From: Shewanella sp. MBTL60-007 | Lineage (GTDB): Bacteria; Pseudomonadota; Gammaproteobacteria; Enterobacterales; Shewanellaceae | DNA: 64,000 nt | Direction: 5' to 3' | NCBI RefSeq assembly: GCF_019654915.1 | Contig: NZ_BPET01000020.1 | Coordinates: 1-64,000 of the forward strand | Part shown: in pieces, positions 36,920 to 47,847 of the stretch | How positions within the stretch are numbered: position 1 is the stretch's first letter | Layout: every line of letters starts with the position of its first letter | The notes under the pieces: model-generated | What the model saw: only the letters and a program-made list of their open reading frames with translations | The model's database searches: none | Told to the model about the DNA's origin: nothing | Position numbers and translations under genes: made by a program

Positions 36920-37564
36920 TTACCAACTCTGCTCTTGAAGGATTGCAATGATATCTTTATGCACCTGCGCCATCGTTTGGCTCGCATCGACAATCTTTAT
37001 AGACTCATCGGCATCGGCAAATGACAAGAAGGTTGCCCGTGCACGATTAAAGAAATCTATTTCCTGCTGCTCAATTCGGTCCAGCTCTCCACGACGAGCG
37101 GCACGCTCTAAACCGAGCTTAGGCTCGATATCCAGATACAGGGTTAAATCCGGCTTAAAGCCTTTTAGGGTCGCATCACTAATTGCCGATACTAGCGGCA
37201 TCAAGCCTCGCCCACCACCTTGATAGGCAAGCGAAGACAAATTATGTCTATCACCGAGTACCCACTCACCATTGGCTAAGGCAGGCTTAATCACGTTCGC
37301 TACCAGCTGCGCTCTAGCTGCGTAAAACAGCAGGCATTCAGCTTCGTCACACAGAGGGTCAGTGTCGTTGGCAACCTTTACAAGATCTCGCATCTGCTCG
37401 GCGAGCGGCGTGCCGCCTGGTTCACGAGTACAGATTGGTGCTTTACCTGTATGCTTTTCTATAAAGTCTCTAACAAGTGCGATGGCGCTAGATTTTCCTG
37501 CTCCCTCTAACCCTTCAATGACGATAAACTTGGCTGACTGAGCTGCTTGTGATTGTGTATTCAT
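36920..37564 (-). CDS. tmk: thymidylate kinase
   Basis: 214 residues. P-loop [11 protein letters not shown] near residue 17, the DRH (variant DRY) segment [16 protein letters not shown] near 100, and the LID arginines AARRGELDR. It phosphorylates dTMP to dTDP. The start ATG overlaps the stop of mltG by four bases (ATGA), giving translational coupling. About 12 residues before the P-loop domain ([12 protein letters not shown]) are an ordinary extension. Confidence 0.95.
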   Translation of the reverse strand: MNTQSQAAQSAKFIVIEGLEGAGKSSAIALVRDFIEKHTGKAPICTREPGGTPLAEQMRDLVKVANDTDPLCDEAECLLFYAARAQLVANVIKPALANGEWVLGDRHNLSSLAYQGGGRGLMPLVSAISDATLKGFKPDLTLYLDIEPKLGLERAARRGELDRIEQQEIDFFNRARATFLSFADADESIKIVDASQTMAQVHKDIIAILQEQSW

Positions 37565-38568
37565 CGATTTCTCTGATATTTGTTCACTGCGCGATTATGC
37601 TCGTTCAGCGTTCTTGAAAAAACATGGCTGCCATCATTTCGTGAAACGAAATAAATGTAATCAACATCCGCAGGGTGTGCGGCGGCCTGAATAGCCGCTA
37701 AACTCGGCGCGGCAATCGGCGTTGGTGGCAAACCATTAATTCTGTACGTATTAAAGGCCGTAGTTTCGCGCAAATCTTTGCGGGTAATATTGCCTTCATA
37801 CCTATCACCCATACCATAGATCACAGTCGGGTCTGTTTGCAGACGCATCCCTTTACGCAAACGGTTAACAAAGACAGCCGCTATCCATGGGCGCTCGCTG
37901 GCTTTGCCCGTCTCTTTCTCGATAATGGACGCTAAGATAAGTAGTTCATAGGCCGACTTTAGTGGCAGATCCTTTTGACGGCTCTGCCAAGCCTTATCGA
38001 GCTCAGCTTGCATCTTAAGATAACTCTTATTGAGCAACGCTTTTTCACTACTGCCTGCACGGTAGTGGTAGGTATCTGGAAAAAACTTGCCTTCAGGCAG
38101 TCCTGAGTCATCGCCATTTTCCCGCAACACTTGGATAAACACCTGATCTTGTTGAGTCAGTCTTGGCTGTAAGTCCAGAACCTGGCGCCACTCTTTAACC
38201 GTTTGCCCCTCTAATAAAGTTACACCGAAAGATTTCTCTCTCCCGCTAATGACTTTATCAAGCAGACTGTTGACGGTGTCCTTTGGTGTGACATCGTATA
38301 GTCCTGAGCGAATATTGGCCAACTCAGGTTTTAAACGAACCAACCATTTTAACTTCCAGCCCTCATCGATCAATTTCTCTGATTCTAAAACAGCAATAAA
38401 CTGACTAAAGGTGGTACCACGTTTAATATCAAGCTCCTGTGAAGCCGTTATCTTAATCGGTTGTTCACCATATGCCTGTAGCGTGCTATATCCCCAATAT
38501 GCGCCAACGGCAGCTAAAGTTAATAGCGTAAAAAGCGTTGCAAAAAGACCTATTATTGCTTTTTTCAT
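37561..38568 (-). CDS. mltG: endolytic murein transglycosylase MltG
   Basis: 335 residues. One N-terminal membrane helix (about 5-25) anchors it to the inner membrane. A LysM-like segment follows, then the YceG domain with the catalytic Glu in [11 protein letters not shown] (about residue 217), [12 protein letters not shown] and [13 protein letters not shown]. It cleaves nascent glycan strands and sets their length. The ends overlap by four bases with both pabC and tmk, the same order as in E. coli. Confidence 0.95.
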   Translation of the reverse strand: MKKAIIGLFATLFTLLTLAAVGAYWGYSTLQAYGEQPIKITASQELDIKRGTTFSQFIAVLESEKLIDEGWKLKWLVRLKPELANIRSGLYDVTPKDTVNSLLDKVISGREKSFGVTLLEGQTVKEWRQVLDLQPRLTQQDQVFIQVLRENGDDSGLPEGKFFPDTYHYRAGSSEKALLNKSYLKMQAELDKAWQSRQKDLPLKSAYELLILASIIEKETGKASERPWIAAVFVNRLRKGMRLQTDPTVIYGMGDRYEGNITRKDLRETTAFNTYRINGLPPTPIAAPSLAAIQAAAHPADVDYIYFVSRNDGSHVFSRTLNEHNRAVNKYQRNR

Positions 38569-39461
38569 AATGTCAGACTGAGATGTTCTCTTATTCTAGA
38601 AGTCCAAGATGCTAGGCTAAAACGCCTATCGGCGATAGCTACAACATCAACGAGCCCAAATAGGCTATTGGTTATAAATACATGCTTAGCGTCCGCTAGC
38701 ATGCTGTAATGAAAATCGGTTATTCGAACGCTATATCCCATCGCTAGAAGTTGATGGATGACTTGTTCTCGCATCATACCTGCCACACCGGAAAAACTGA
38801 TGCGAGGAGTAATTATTGCTTTATCCACCACAAAAAATATATTGGCCATCGATGACTCAATAACATTGTCATCGGAATCTAGCACCAGCCAATCTTGAGC
38901 ATTCTCTGCTAAGTCCACAGACTTAATCAGTACCTGCTCTAAGCGATTGCAGTGCTTTATGCCAGCTAACTTAGGCTGCCGACCTAACCTAACATCAGAT
39001 AGCGCTAAGCGAATCCCCTGTTGTTGCCACTGTTCGTAGTGAGTCGGTAAGGCATGAACAGAGACAACCTCTGTAACATTGAGTGGCGCAGAGGCTAGAG
39101 AACTGGATTCAAGTGAGTCACGGTCGCGCTGCGCGCTATCAAGAATGATTGCCGAGTTGTGCCGAACAACGGCGGCACCATAACCTCGACCGCCTACGCC
39201 TCGCGTCAGCAGCAATTTGATACAAGCCTTGGGGTTAGCCTTAGCTAGAGCCTTGAGTTGCAGTGTCAAAGCGCTCGATGGTTGCCAGTTGAAACCAAGT
39301 CGATAAGCGCCTTGAGTAAGACGCTCAAAGTGGGTGTTTAAGAATTGGATCTCGCCTTGATGCACTCGCATCGTCGCGAATAAACCATCACCATAAGCCA
39401 ATCCCCTATCAAGGGGATTAACATTCTTATCGGGCTGTCCATCGACCCAAACTTGTGTCAT
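38565..39461 (-). CDS. pabC: aminodeoxychorismate lyase
   Basis: 298 residues, fold-type IV PLP enzyme; it releases pyruvate from 4-amino-4-deoxychorismate to form p-aminobenzoate for folate. GDGLFATMRV near the N-terminus and the PLP lysine in AGIKHCNRLEQVL (about residue 173) are visible, as is ESSMANIFFV. It is about 30 residues longer than E. coli PabC, with insertions in loops. It overlaps mltG by four bases and dcd by one (TAATG). Confidence 0.92.
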   Translation of the reverse strand: MTQVWVDGQPDKNVNPLDRGLAYGDGLFATMRVHQGEIQFLNTHFERLTQGAYRLGFNWQPSSALTLQLKALAKANPKACIKLLLTRGVGGRGYGAAVVRHNSAIILDSAQRDRDSLESSSLASAPLNVTEVVSVHALPTHYEQWQQQGIRLALSDVRLGRQPKLAGIKHCNRLEQVLIKSVDLAENAQDWLVLDSDDNVIESSMANIFFVVDKAIITPRISFSGVAGMMREQVIHQLLAMGYSVRITDFHYSMLADAKHVFITNSLFGLVDVVAIADRRFSLASWTSRIREHLSLTL

Positions 39462-40045
39462 TAGCTATCCTGGCTAATTCGGCTAGCGACAGCTTCTTGT
39501 TGATCCTTATATTTAGCGCTTTCACGCTTGTTATAAGGTCTGGCAACAGCATGTGCTAAACGCTCGAAGTTAAGTGCGCCAATCGTCATGTTAGGTTTCA
39601 GTGCCAAGGGTAATTTACCATTGTTATAAAACTCTAATACGATTTTACCCTGCCAACCCGGGTCGATGCGGTGAGCAGTCACGTGTACCATCAAGCCCAA
39701 ACGAGCAAGAGATGAACGACCGTCAAGCCATCCGACAATGTCTGCCGGTAACGTCACGGTTTCGTGGGTAATAGATAGCGCCAACTCTCCAGGGTGAAGA
39801 AAAAATGACTCACCCTCTTCGATAACTATGGTCTCACTCATCACGCGATCCAAGGCCTCTTGCACTTCGGTGCTCGGGCCGCTCAAATCGATATAAGGGG
39901 CGGTGTGATCTTTAAAGACTCGAAATTGATTACCTAGCTTAACATCGACACTCACACCACTGATCGCCTCAGGCGCGGGGCGTGGTTCCATAGTGATAGT
40001 GCCATTGTCTAAACACGCTTCAATCTCAATGTCTGTTAAACGCAT
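39461..40045 (-). CDS. dcd: dCTP deaminase
   Basis: 194 residues (E. coli 193). It converts dCTP to dUTP, the main source of dTMP. The catalytic segment is [20 protein letters not shown] followed by RIDPGW, with a trimer-type [11 protein letters not shown]. Its stop overlaps the pabC start (TAATG). Sitting between udk and pabC, it lies beside tmk in the same strand block, so two steps of thymidylate supply share the operon region. Confidence 0.96.
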   Translation of the reverse strand: MRLTDIEIEACLDNGTITMEPRPAPEAISGVSVDVKLGNQFRVFKDHTAPYIDLSGPSTEVQEALDRVMSETIVIEEGESFFLHPGELALSITHETVTLPADIVGWLDGRSSLARLGLMVHVTAHRIDPGWQGKIVLEFYNNGKLPLALKPNMTIGALNFERLAHAVARPYNKRESAKYKDQQEAVASRISQDS

Positions 40046-40078
40046 GATCCCTAGGCTCCCTTATATTGATAAGTGATC

Positions 40079-40717
40079 TTATTTTGCTAATAAGTGCTGA
40101 ATACGCGCCTTTAAGATATCAGTAGCGATACGGTTCTTACCACCACGCGGTACGATGATATCGGCATACTGCTTTGATGGCTCGATGAACTGCAAGAACA
40201 TTGGACGGACAGTCTCTGTGTACTGTGACATGACCGACTCCATTGTTCTACCTCGCTCAGCAACATCACGAGAAAGACGACGCATAAAGCAAATATCTAG
40301 CGGTGTATCCATAAATACGGACGCATCCATCTCTTTACGCAGAGCTGGATCGGTTAGTAACAAAATACCTTCAAGAATAATGACTTTCTTTGGTGTAAGG
40401 GTCACTTTCTCATCAGTACGAGTGTGCTCGTTATAACTATAAACAGGAATATCGACCGCATTACCCGCTTTAAGCTCACGCAGATGACTGCATAACAACT
40501 CATGATCCAAGGCTTTTGGATGGTCGTAATTTGTCAAAATACGCTGGTCCATCGACAGATGACCTTGATCACGATAATAGGAATCTTCTGCAATCACGCC
40601 AATTTGATCTGTGCCTAAATCGCGGCAAAGTTCTTCATAAATCGTCTTAGCGATAAGACTCTTACCCGATGCTGACGCACCTGCAATACCAATAACAACA
40701 CAATCTTTAGAGTTCAT
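40079..40717 (-). CDS. udk: uridine/cytidine kinase
   Basis: 212 residues (E. coli 213). P-loop [11 protein letters not shown], then DSYYRDQ, the DHP motif [17 protein letters not shown] and the lid [12 protein letters not shown]. It phosphorylates uridine and cytidine in pyrimidine salvage. It lies 33 bases upstream of dcd and 11 bases downstream of mrp on the same strand. Confidence 0.96.
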   Translation of the reverse strand: MNSKDCVVIGIAGASASGKSLIAKTIYEELCRDLGTDQIGVIAEDSYYRDQGHLSMDQRILTNYDHPKALDHELLCSHLRELKAGNAVDIPVYSYNEHTRTDEKVTLTPKKVIILEGILLLTDPALRKEMDASVFMDTPLDICFMRRLSRDVAERGRTMESVMSQYTETVRPMFLQFIEPSKQYADIIVPRGGKNRIATDILKARIQHLLAK

Positions 40718-40728
40718 TAAACTAACCT

Positions 40729-41844
40729 TTATTCGTCATCAGACATGCTGATTGATACTTTTGGCTGCGCTTGACATAGTGCAAGCTGAGCCCCAACTTT
40801 TCTCGCGATTTCACGATAAATCCCTGCAACTTGGCTAGACTCATCGGCAACGACTGTAGGCGTGCCTTTATCCACATCTTCACGAATGTTTAACTGTAGA
40901 GGCAATTGACCTAAGAGAGGTACATTGTAGCGAGTCGCCATTTTCTGGCCACCCTCTGCACCGAACGGGTGATCTTTATGGCCACACTCAGGACATAGAT
41001 GGAAACTCATGTTTTCCACGATGCCTAATACCGGAATGTTCACTTTTTGGAACATGCTGACGCCTTTCTTAGCGTCTGCTAGCGCGATATCTTGTGGAGT
41101 GGTAACAATCACCGCTCCGCTAACAGGCACTTTTTGTGAAAGCGTCAATTGAATATCACCAGTTCCTGGTGGCATATCAATAACGAGATAATCAAGCTCT
41201 GGCCACTCGGTTTCGGTGAGTAGCTGAACTAATGCGCCGGCGGCCATTGGACCGCGCCACACTGCCGCTTGGTCGCCATCGAGCATGAAGCCGATAGACT
41301 GCGCCGCAATACCGTGTGCAGGAGCAAAGGTCATGATCTTGCCGTCTGGTGAGACGGGCTTGAAATCTTCCACACCCAACATCATCGGAATCGATGGACC
41401 GTAGATGTCAGCATCCAAAATACCGACACTTGCGCCCTCTGCTGCTAATGCCAACGCGAGGTTAACTGCAGTCGTCGACTTACCCACACCACCCTTGCCT
41501 GAGGCAACGGCAATCACTTGCTTGATATTAGGTAGCGGCTCAACGGCACTGATAGCCGAAACGGTATCTGGTTGGAAGTCAATTTCGCATTCAACTTCAT
41601 CAATTGCATCCAATACAGCTAACGCTTTCGTCACGGCCATCACGATGTCGCGATACTGAGTTTGACAAGGGTATGAATAACATAATCCCAACTGCAGTCG
41701 CTTACCTTCAATCGCAAGTTTAGTGACCATACCTGCGCTTAACAGACTCTTATTCAGATACGTGTCTTGAAAGGTATCGAGAATTGCTAATACAGGGCTA
41801 AGAAGATCATCATCAAGATGATAATTTGGATGTGTTGAAGACAA
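40729..41844 (-). CDS. mrp: Mrp/ApbC iron-sulfur cluster carrier ATPase
   Basis: 371 residues. A deviant Walker [16 protein letters not shown] near residue 115 and a CPEC motif ([13 protein letters not shown]) for a bridging Fe-S cluster are both present. An N-terminal MIP18-like domain covers the first 90 residues. It carries or loads [4Fe-4S] clusters. The start is a TTG at 41844 with GGGGG upstream at usable spacing; no better ATG exists before the P-loop. It is divergent from metG, as in E. coli. Confidence 0.92.
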   Translation of the reverse strand: MSSTHPNYHLDDDLLSPVLAILDTFQDTYLNKSLLSAGMVTKLAIEGKRLQLGLCYSYPCQTQYRDIVMAVTKALAVLDAIDEVECEIDFQPDTVSAISAVEPLPNIKQVIAVASGKGGVGKSTTAVNLALALAAEGASVGILDADIYGPSIPMMLGVEDFKPVSPDGKIMTFAPAHGIAAQSIGFMLDGDQAAVWRGPMAAGALVQLLTETEWPELDYLVIDMPPGTGDIQLTLSQKVPVSGAVIVTTPQDIALADAKKGVSMFQKVNIPVLGIVENMSFHLCPECGHKDHPFGAEGGQKMATRYNVPLLGQLPLQLNIREDVDKGTPTVVADESSQVAGIYREIARKVGAQLALCQAQPKVSISMSDDE

Positions 41845-42004
41845 AATACGGACCCCCTAAATATAATTTGCGCAATTGTACCAGATATTCTGGCAAACAT
41901 TAGTCTAGATTTAATCCACTTGTGCGAGCTTTTGATGAAACTATGCATTGGATCGGTTAGTATCTATGCCATTCCAATTAGGTTCCCAGCGATTTTGAGA
42001 AAAG

Positions 42005-44044
42005 ATGGCAAATTCACAACGTAAAATCCTAGTCACAAGTGCACTTCCGTATGCTAATGGTCCAATCCATTTGGGTCATATGCTTGAGTATATTCAAACC
42101 GATATTTGGTCACGTTTTCAAAAGCTACGTGGACACGAATGTCACTATATCTGCGCTGACGATGCTCATGGCACGCCGATCATGCTTAAAGCACAGCAGT
42201 TGGGGATAACTCCTGAAGAGATGATCGCTCAAGTTCAAAAAGAACATGAGAAGGATTTTGCTGACTTCAATATTCAGTTTGATAACTTCCACAGCACTCA
42301 CAGCGATGAAAACCGTGAGCTAGCGAGCCAGATCTATATCAAGCTGCGCGACTCAGGCTACATCAAGACCAAAACGATTTCTCAGTTATTCGATCCTGAA
42401 AAATCGATGTTCCTACCTGACCGTTTTGTTAAAGGTACTTGCCCGCGCTGTAAGTCTGAAGACCAATATGGTGATAACTGTGATAACTGCGGTGCAACCT
42501 ATAGCACAACTGATTTAATCAACCCTAAATCAGCAGTATCTGGTGCGACACCTGTAATGAAAGACACTGAGCATTTCTTCTTCGATCTGCCTGCATTCGA
42601 AGGCATGTTAAAAGAGTGGATTAACTCAGGCTCTTTACAGCAAGAGATGGCCAACAAGCTAGGTGAATGGTTCGAGCAAGGTTTGCAACAGTGGGATATT
42701 TCTCGTGATGCCCCCTACTTCGGCTTCGAAATTCCTGATGCACCGGGTAAGTTTTTCTACGTATGGCTAGACGCACCAATCGGTTACATGGGCTCATTTA
42801 AGAACCTATGTGACAAGCGTGACGATCTAAACTTCGATGATTACTGGAGCAAAGACTCAACTGCCGAGGTGTACCACTTCATCGGTAAAGATATCGTCTA
42901 CTTCCACAGCCTATTCTGGCCAGCCATGTTAGACGGTGCAGGCCTGCGTAAACCAACTAGTGTTTATGCGCACGGCTATGTGACGGTGAACGGCGCTAAG
43001 ATGTCAAAATCAAAAGGCACCTTCATCAAGGCGCGTACTTACCTAGACAATCTAGATCCTGAGTACCTTCGTTACTATTATGCCGCGAAGTTAAGCAGCA
43101 GAATTGATGATCTAGACTTGAACCTTGAAGATTTCGCCCAGCGCGTTAACTCTGACCTAGTCGGTAAACTGGTTAACCTAGCGTCACGTACCGCAGGCTT
43201 TATCTCTAAGCGTTTCGATGGAAAACTTGCAAAAATTGCAGATACTAGCCTGACAGAGAGCTTCTTAGCTAAGCAAGAAAGCATCGCTAACTTCTACGAG
43301 ACCCGTGAATTCGGCAAGGCAATGCGTGAAGTGATGACACTTGCAGATATCGCTAACGCCTATGTGGCAGACTCAGCTCCTTGGCAATTAATTAAAGACG
43401 ATGCTAAGCAAGAAGAAGCACACCAGGTTTGTAGTAATGCACTTAACCTGTTCCGTATCTTAGTGACTTACCTTAAGCCAGTACTCCCTAAGCTTGCGCA
43501 AGATGTTGAAGCCTTCCTACAGATGGAACTGAAGTGGGATAACCTAGACATCGATCTTGCAGGCCATGAAATCGCTAAGTTTAAGGCGCTAATGCAACGT
43601 GTTGAGATGAAGAGTATTGAAGCGATTATCGAAGCTTCGAAAGAAAACCTTCAAGTTGCTGCAGAGCCAGAAGTGAAGAAAGAAGTGAAATCACCGCTTG
43701 AGCAAGACCCAATTAGCAACGAGATCAGCTTCGATGATTTCGCCAAGATCGATCTTCGTATCGCGCGTATAGCTAAAGCTGAGCACGTCAAAGAAGCCAA
43801 CAAGCTTTTACGACTTGAGCTAGATTTAGGCGGCGAGACAAAGCAGGTATTTGCAGGTATTAAGTCTGCTTATGCACCTGAAGATCTAGAGGGTAAGCTC
43901 ACGGTTATGGTAGCAAACCTTGCTCCACGCCAGATGCGCTTTGGTGTATCTGAAGGCATGGTACTCGCAGCTGGTCCTGGCGGAAAAGATCTGTGGATTA
44001 TGGAGCCACACGAAGGTGCTCAACCAGGTATGAAAGTTAAATAA
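42005..44044 (+). CDS. metG: methionyl-tRNA synthetase
   Basis: 679 residues (E. coli 677). HLGH at residues 22-25, a zinc knuckle CPRC...CDNC near 145-160, and KMSKS near 333; the C-terminal 110 residues are the EMAP-type tRNA-binding dimerisation domain ([28 protein letters not shown]). It charges both elongator and initiator tRNA-Met, including the one at 5446. Divergent from mrp across 160 bases. Confidence 0.98.
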   Translation: MANSQRKILVTSALPYANGPIHLGHMLEYIQTDIWSRFQKLRGHECHYICADDAHGTPIMLKAQQLGITPEEMIAQVQKEHEKDFADFNIQFDNFHSTHSDENRELASQIYIKLRDSGYIKTKTISQLFDPEKSMFLPDRFVKGTCPRCKSEDQYGDNCDNCGATYSTTDLINPKSAVSGATPVMKDTEHFFFDLPAFEGMLKEWINSGSLQQEMANKLGEWFEQGLQQWDISRDAPYFGFEIPDAPGKFFYVWLDAPIGYMGSFKNLCDKRDDLNFDDYWSKDSTAEVYHFIGKDIVYFHSLFWPAMLDGAGLRKPTSVYAHGYVTVNGAKMSKSKGTFIKARTYLDNLDPEYLRYYYAAKLSSRIDDLDLNLEDFAQRVNSDLVGKLVNLASRTAGFISKRFDGKLAKIADTSLTESFLAKQESIANFYETREFGKAMREVMTLADIANAYVADSAPWQLIKDDAKQEEAHQVCSNALNLFRILVTYLKPVLPKLAQDVEAFLQMELKWDNLDIDLAGHEIAKFKALMQRVEMKSIEAIIEASKENLQVAAEPEVKKEVKSPLEQDPISNEISFDDFAKIDLRIARIAKAEHVKEANKLLRLELDLGGETKQVFAGIKSAYAPEDLEGKLTVMVANLAPRQMRFGVSEGMVLAAGPGGKDLWIMEPHEGAQPGMKVK

Positions 44045-44075
44045 ACTTCTCACCTTGACACCTCGTTAAAACACT

Positions 44076-44107
44076 AAAAAGCCGCTTATTTGATAAGCGG
44101 CTTTTTT
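44076..44107. terminator. terminator of metG
   Basis: AGCCGCTTA-TTTGA-TAAGCGGCT with A's on the left and six T on the right, 31 bases after the stop. It could serve the convergent Nif3-family gene too. Confidence 0.9.
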
Positions 44108-44199
44108 ATTGACGGCCCGTCGTTCCCCATTGACTCGAATTAATTTCGGAACATGGGCGCTCAAACGAGCAATAATCGATGCTAACCTGTTAATTTAGA

Positions 44200-44952
44200 C
44201 TAAACAGGATTTACGATATCGACAAAATGATGCTTAATGCCAAACTGCTCGGCTAGGTGATCTCCTAATGCCTGAATACCATAAAGCTCTGTCGCGTGAT
44301 GACCCGCTGCATAGTACTGGATCCCCTGCTCAACGGCGCAGTGATAAGTACGCTCCGAGACCTCTCCACTGATAAACGCATCGAGTCCCATATTCGCCGC
44401 GATATCGATATAATCTTGCGCACCGCCCGTACACCAGGCAACCTTGCTCACTACGGCATCGCTATCGCCTAAGTGCTGACATGGACGATTAAGCTTTACT
44501 GAAATTTGTTCGTTAAAGGCTTTAGCCGATAGAGGCGTTGCGAGCCGACCTTGCCACATCAAACCTTGGGCAACATTCTCAATGGGCTTTGGTTCAACAA
44601 TGTCTAACACTTTTGCCAACTGCGCATTATTACCCAAGTCAGGGTGAGCATCTAACGGTAGGTGATAGCCAAATAAGCTAATATCGTTTACCAGTAGGGC
44701 TTTAATACGCTTTTGTTTCATACCAACGATAATTTCAGGCTCACTTTTCCAAAAGAAACCATGGTGAACCAAAATCGCATCGGCATTGAGTTCCACAGCC
44801 GCATCAATTAATGCCTGACATGCTGTGACCCCAGTAACAATAGTATTAATCTCTGCCTTACCTTCGATCTGCAAACCGTTTGGAGCATAGTCTTTAAAAT
44901 TAGATACTTGTAAAAAATCGGCCAAGTATTGGCCTAATTCGGTCCGAGTCAT
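44200..44952 (-). CDS. Nif3-like dinuclear metal-centre protein (YbgI type)
   Basis: 250 residues. Metal ligands ILVHHGFFW near residue 65 and YHLPLDAHPDLGNN near 98, plus AGHHATELYGI at the C-terminus, match the Nif3/YbgI family, which forms hexameric rings with two metal ions per subunit. Database entries often call it GTP cyclohydrolase I type 2; the real substrate is uncertain. GGCGG lies before the ATG. Convergent with metG and divergent from the small basic protein at 45201. Confidence 0.88.
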   Translation of the reverse strand: MTRTELGQYLADFLQVSNFKDYAPNGLQIEGKAEINTIVTGVTACQALIDAAVELNADAILVHHGFFWKSEPEIIVGMKQKRIKALLVNDISLFGYHLPLDAHPDLGNNAQLAKVLDIVEPKPIENVAQGLMWQGRLATPLSAKAFNEQISVKLNRPCQHLGDSDAVVSKVAWCTGGAQDYIDIAANMGLDAFISGEVSERTYHCAVEQGIQYYAAGHHATELYGIQALGDHLAEQFGIKHHFVDIVNPV

Positions 44953-45200
44953 AAATCCGCCGAGAGTAGCAAAAAGTCTATTTTAACCTATTGTTAGTAT
45001 AAATAGACAGTTAACTCATAGATAAGACGCCGAGCGTGTCTGCTTAAAAAGCAAACCGATTTAACTCACTATTTACGCTAAAGTGCTCAAAACGTCATAT
45101 AAATACAGCCAGTTCCGGCTAAAATTGGACTTTACAGTGCATTAAACGATAAAATCAGTACAAACCTTCAAGTACACACAAAAATAAACAGGTTATTATT

Positions 45201-45545
45201 ATGTCAAAACTGACCAAAGAAGAAGTTATCAGCTCACTTGAGACTGCGCTAACTCAGCGTGATGGCCAAGCTGTTAAAATTGAACAGAAAGGTAGCTGGT
45301 ACAAAATCGATGGCGGTAAATCTTTACGCTTTAGTGATTTAGAAGCGATGTTAGCTGAAGTCGGTGGCGATAGTGCACCTGTTGAGGCTAAAGCCGAGAA
45401 AAAGGCTGTTGCAGCTAAACCTGCGGCTAAGAAAGCCCCAGCGAAAAAAGCAGCTAAGCCTGCAGCCAAGAGTGGTGGTAAAACACCAAAAGAACTCTGG
45501 CGTGAAAAGCTAGCTGGTAAGGGTCAACTCCCTCGCGGTTTTTAA
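45201..45545 (+). CDS. small protein with histone H1-like Ala/Lys-rich segment
   Basis: 114 residues of unknown function. Residues 1-52 look like a compact domain (TKEEVISSLETAL, SWYKIDGGKSLRFSDLEAML). Residues 56-93 are a low-complexity Ala/Lys/Pro stretch with AAKPAAKKAPAKKA-type repeats, resembling bacterial H1-like proteins. The last 20 residues (KTPKELWREKLAGKG...) are again conserved-looking. No signal peptide. It is probably a nucleic-acid or ribosome-associated protein, but this is inference. Weak promoter-like TTGGAC and TAAAAT elements lie upstream; a terminator follows at 45628. Confidence 0.75.
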   Translation: MSKLTKEEVISSLETALTQRDGQAVKIEQKGSWYKIDGGKSLRFSDLEAMLAEVGGDSAPVEAKAEKKAVAAKPAAKKAPAKKAAKPAAKSGGKTPKELWREKLAGKGQLPRGF

Positions 45546-46136
45546 TCCTGTTCGATTAAAACTGTCACAGCGAAGGCACTTAGTCTAAAACTTGTAGGCT
45601 TCGATTCAGCTTAGCTGGAATTAAAAATAAAAAACTCCGTCACTTTTTTAAAGCGATGGAGTTTTTTATTTTGAGCCACTCTCTTTTTAGTCCTAAGCTA
45701 AAACAACGAACCAATACTCACTGGCTATGTAGCTGTTCTCATTGTTGAGTAAAATACTCCCCCTTGTTACGACAGACCATGAACCCTTACGCCGCTACTA
45801 TAAGATGCTTTTGCTTACAAATTGCAGTTCCAAGAGTGCAAGATAACCGAGTATTAGGATTGATTATTGAGTTTAAAACGCTACTATGATTGCACCAGCC
45901 TCTTTAAAGATTCAGTACATTTAAAGGGGTCCTTTCATTCGCCAAATCGGGTGTTTAACCTTTTGGTCGGCAATGTAAGCACCACTAAAAGATGACATAT
46001 TTTTTAACCCAAGTTTTTTTAACTTAAGTTTGGTTTTCACAAAGCTGTTGTCTATAAAACTAAGTATTTCTAAAGCAGCGTACGCAGAAAGATTAGATTT
46101 AATTCGTAGGATAAGCAGTATTTTATTGAGGTACTT
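45546..46136. other. 591-base gap with a terminator
   Basis: It holds the terminator of the small basic protein (45628-45670) and then about 460 AT-rich bases up to the exporter gene. I see no convincing gene, promoter with good spacing, or structured RNA in the second part; an 89-codon reading frame on the minus strand was rejected. Confidence 0.5.
45628..45670. terminator. terminator after the H1-like protein gene
   Basis: TAAAAAACTCCGTC pairs with GATGGAGTTTTTTA (one G-U) around an AT-rich loop; T's on the right end and A's on the left make it usable in either direction. Confidence 0.8.
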
Positions 46137-47363
46137 TTGAACAACTCTCCCAATAGTTCGGCCACTCACAAGCAAGCATTTGGTGTTCACTTAGCTTTAT
46201 TGATCCCTATGTTGTCTGCCATTGTCGCTATCACACCGCTTGCTATTGATATGTATCTGCCAGCAATGGCAACACTTGCCTCAAGCTTTGACACCGATAT
46301 CACCTTAGTGCAGCAATCACTCAGCCTGTACTTAGGCGGCTATGCATTAGGCATGCTCTGTTTCGGCCCCTTAGCGGATAGATTTGGGCGTAAACGGCTA
46401 GTAGTGCTTGGTTTAAGCGGTTTTATGCTCAGCAGCCTCGCAATCGCCTTTGTGACCTCTATCGAATCATTTCTAATTATCCGCTTTATACAGGCCTTTA
46501 TCGGAGCGGCAGCAACGGTGGTGGTCCCTGGTTATATTAAAGAGTTATACGGTAAAAATACCGCTAAAGGCATGTCTTACGTCAGCCTAATTATGATGTT
46601 GGCGCCACTGATAGCGCCGAGTATCGGCAGCCTTATTTTAGAAGTTGGCGAGTGGCAGCTAATCTTTTTTATATTGGCATTCTATGCCTTTGTTTTGCTA
46701 ATGCTGGTTAGCCTTAAACTTAAAATGCCTAGCGATACAGACAACAGCTGCCGAAGCACTCAATCATTTTTTGGTGCCTACGCGACTGTGTTTACTAAAA
46801 AAGGCGTCAAGCTCAATATTGCTAGCGGCGTACTGACCTCATTTGCATTTTTCTGCTACCTCACAGCTTCGCCTTTCGTGTATATGGAAGTATTTGGCCT
46901 AGACAAATCACTGTTTGCGGTTCTGTTCAGCACCAATGTCGGCGCATTAATGCTGGCCAATGTGGTTAACAGTAAGATTGTCGGGCGCTACGGTTCTAAA
47001 CGCATGCTTAAAGTCTCGACGTTTTTCGGAGCTATCGCAGGCATAGCCCTGCTAAGCGTGAACCTGATTGACTTAAGCTATCACTTTACTGTACTCATGC
47101 TACTGCCACTTATGGCTTGTCTCGGTATTATGTCGGTTAATGCCGATGCTATCGTGTTGATGAAGTTTCAAAAAGAAACAGGTACAGCAACGGCTGTCAT
47201 CGGCACATTACGCTTTGGCTTTGGTGCATTAGCAGGCCCTTTGCTCGCACTGTTTTATAACGGAACCGCAGTGCCCTTCTCCGCACTAATGCTAGCTGCA
47301 GTACTGTTAGTGGCACTGTGCCAGTTTTTAAGCCGTCACGAGCCAGCGACCTTAACAGAATGA
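46137..47363 (+). CDS. Bcr/CflA-family MFS multidrug exporter
   Basis: 408 residues, 12 membrane helices. The first helix ends in the Bcr motif AIDMYLPAMATLA, followed by the MFS loop motif GPLADRFGRKRLV between helices 2 and 3 and GYIKELYGKN. Members are proton-driven exporters of drugs, sulfonamides or cysteine. Start is a TTG at 46137, five bases after GAGG. It stands alone, preceded by a long gap and followed by the ilvIH leader region. The substrate cannot be told from sequence. Confidence 0.9.
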   Translation: MNNSPNSSATHKQAFGVHLALLIPMLSAIVAITPLAIDMYLPAMATLASSFDTDITLVQQSLSLYLGGYALGMLCFGPLADRFGRKRLVVLGLSGFMLSSLAIAFVTSIESFLIIRFIQAFIGAAATVVVPGYIKELYGKNTAKGMSYVSLIMMLAPLIAPSIGSLILEVGEWQLIFFILAFYAFVLLMLVSLKLKMPSDTDNSCRSTQSFFGAYATVFTKKGVKLNIASGVLTSFAFFCYLTASPFVYMEVFGLDKSLFAVLFSTNVGALMLANVVNSKIVGRYGSKRMLKVSTFFGAIAGIALLSVNLIDLSYHFTVLMLLPLMACLGIMSVNADAIVLMKFQKETGTATAVIGTLRFGFGALAGPLLALFYNGTAVPFSALMLAAVLLVALCQFLSRHEPATLTE

Positions 47364-47847
47364 ATTAAGCTCTTTAAAGCCCCCCTGCCTGTAAGACTCA
47401 GGCGAGCATAGGGGGAAGTGGTGGTCACTTATCTCAATATGAGCGTAAATTAAAGAGAGGCTGGCGAAGCTTTATGTTGCGATTAACAAGAAGCTAAAGC
47501 TTAACTGTGTAAGCCAGCAATCTCTTATCACCTTCAAAGTGAGAAAATTATTACTCGCCCGTTAATTCTTCACTGTTTTTGCTCACTATTTTGTTATCAA
47601 TAATGAATTTTCTTCATTCAGAACAGTTTTTCCCCTAAAGCACTTGTAATAACACAAGGGTTTTATATGATGAAAACGCACTCATTTGTTGAGTGTTTGC
47701 CACGCAATTCGATTGCGCATTAATCTCTATCTTAGATTATTTGGCATTTCGCGAGCAAAGATTACCGTCTGAGCTTAATTATTAGAGCGATTACCGTCGC
47801 TGTATCAAGATACTGCATACCGTAGCGGTAACTTAAGAGGAAATACT
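47364..47847 (+). promoter_or_regulatory. ilvIH upstream and leader region
   Basis: 484 bases with several structures. An interrupted hairpin CCCCC...GCCTG-TAAGACT-CAGGC...GGGGG lies just after the exporter gene (47380-47415). A possible 18-codon leader frame (47667-47723, AAGGG before ATG-ATG) overlaps two hairpins, CACTCA...TGAGTG and CGCAAT-TCG-ATTGCG. A small hairpin TACCG-TAG-CGGTA sits just before the ilvI ribosome binding site. The leader frame is not rich in Leu, Ile or Val codons, so classical attenuation is not supported; Lrp-type control is possible. Confidence 0.35.

Noticed and set aside
45921-46190. 89-codon frame on the minus strand upstream of the MFS gene
   Set aside because: It overlaps the start of a clear gene on the other strand, has K/L-rich low-complexity content, no ribosome binding site and no recognisable family.
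47667-47723. Classical branched-chain attenuator leader peptide
   Set aside because: The 18-codon frame has only one or two codons each for Val, Leu and Ile and no paired terminator with T-run follows.
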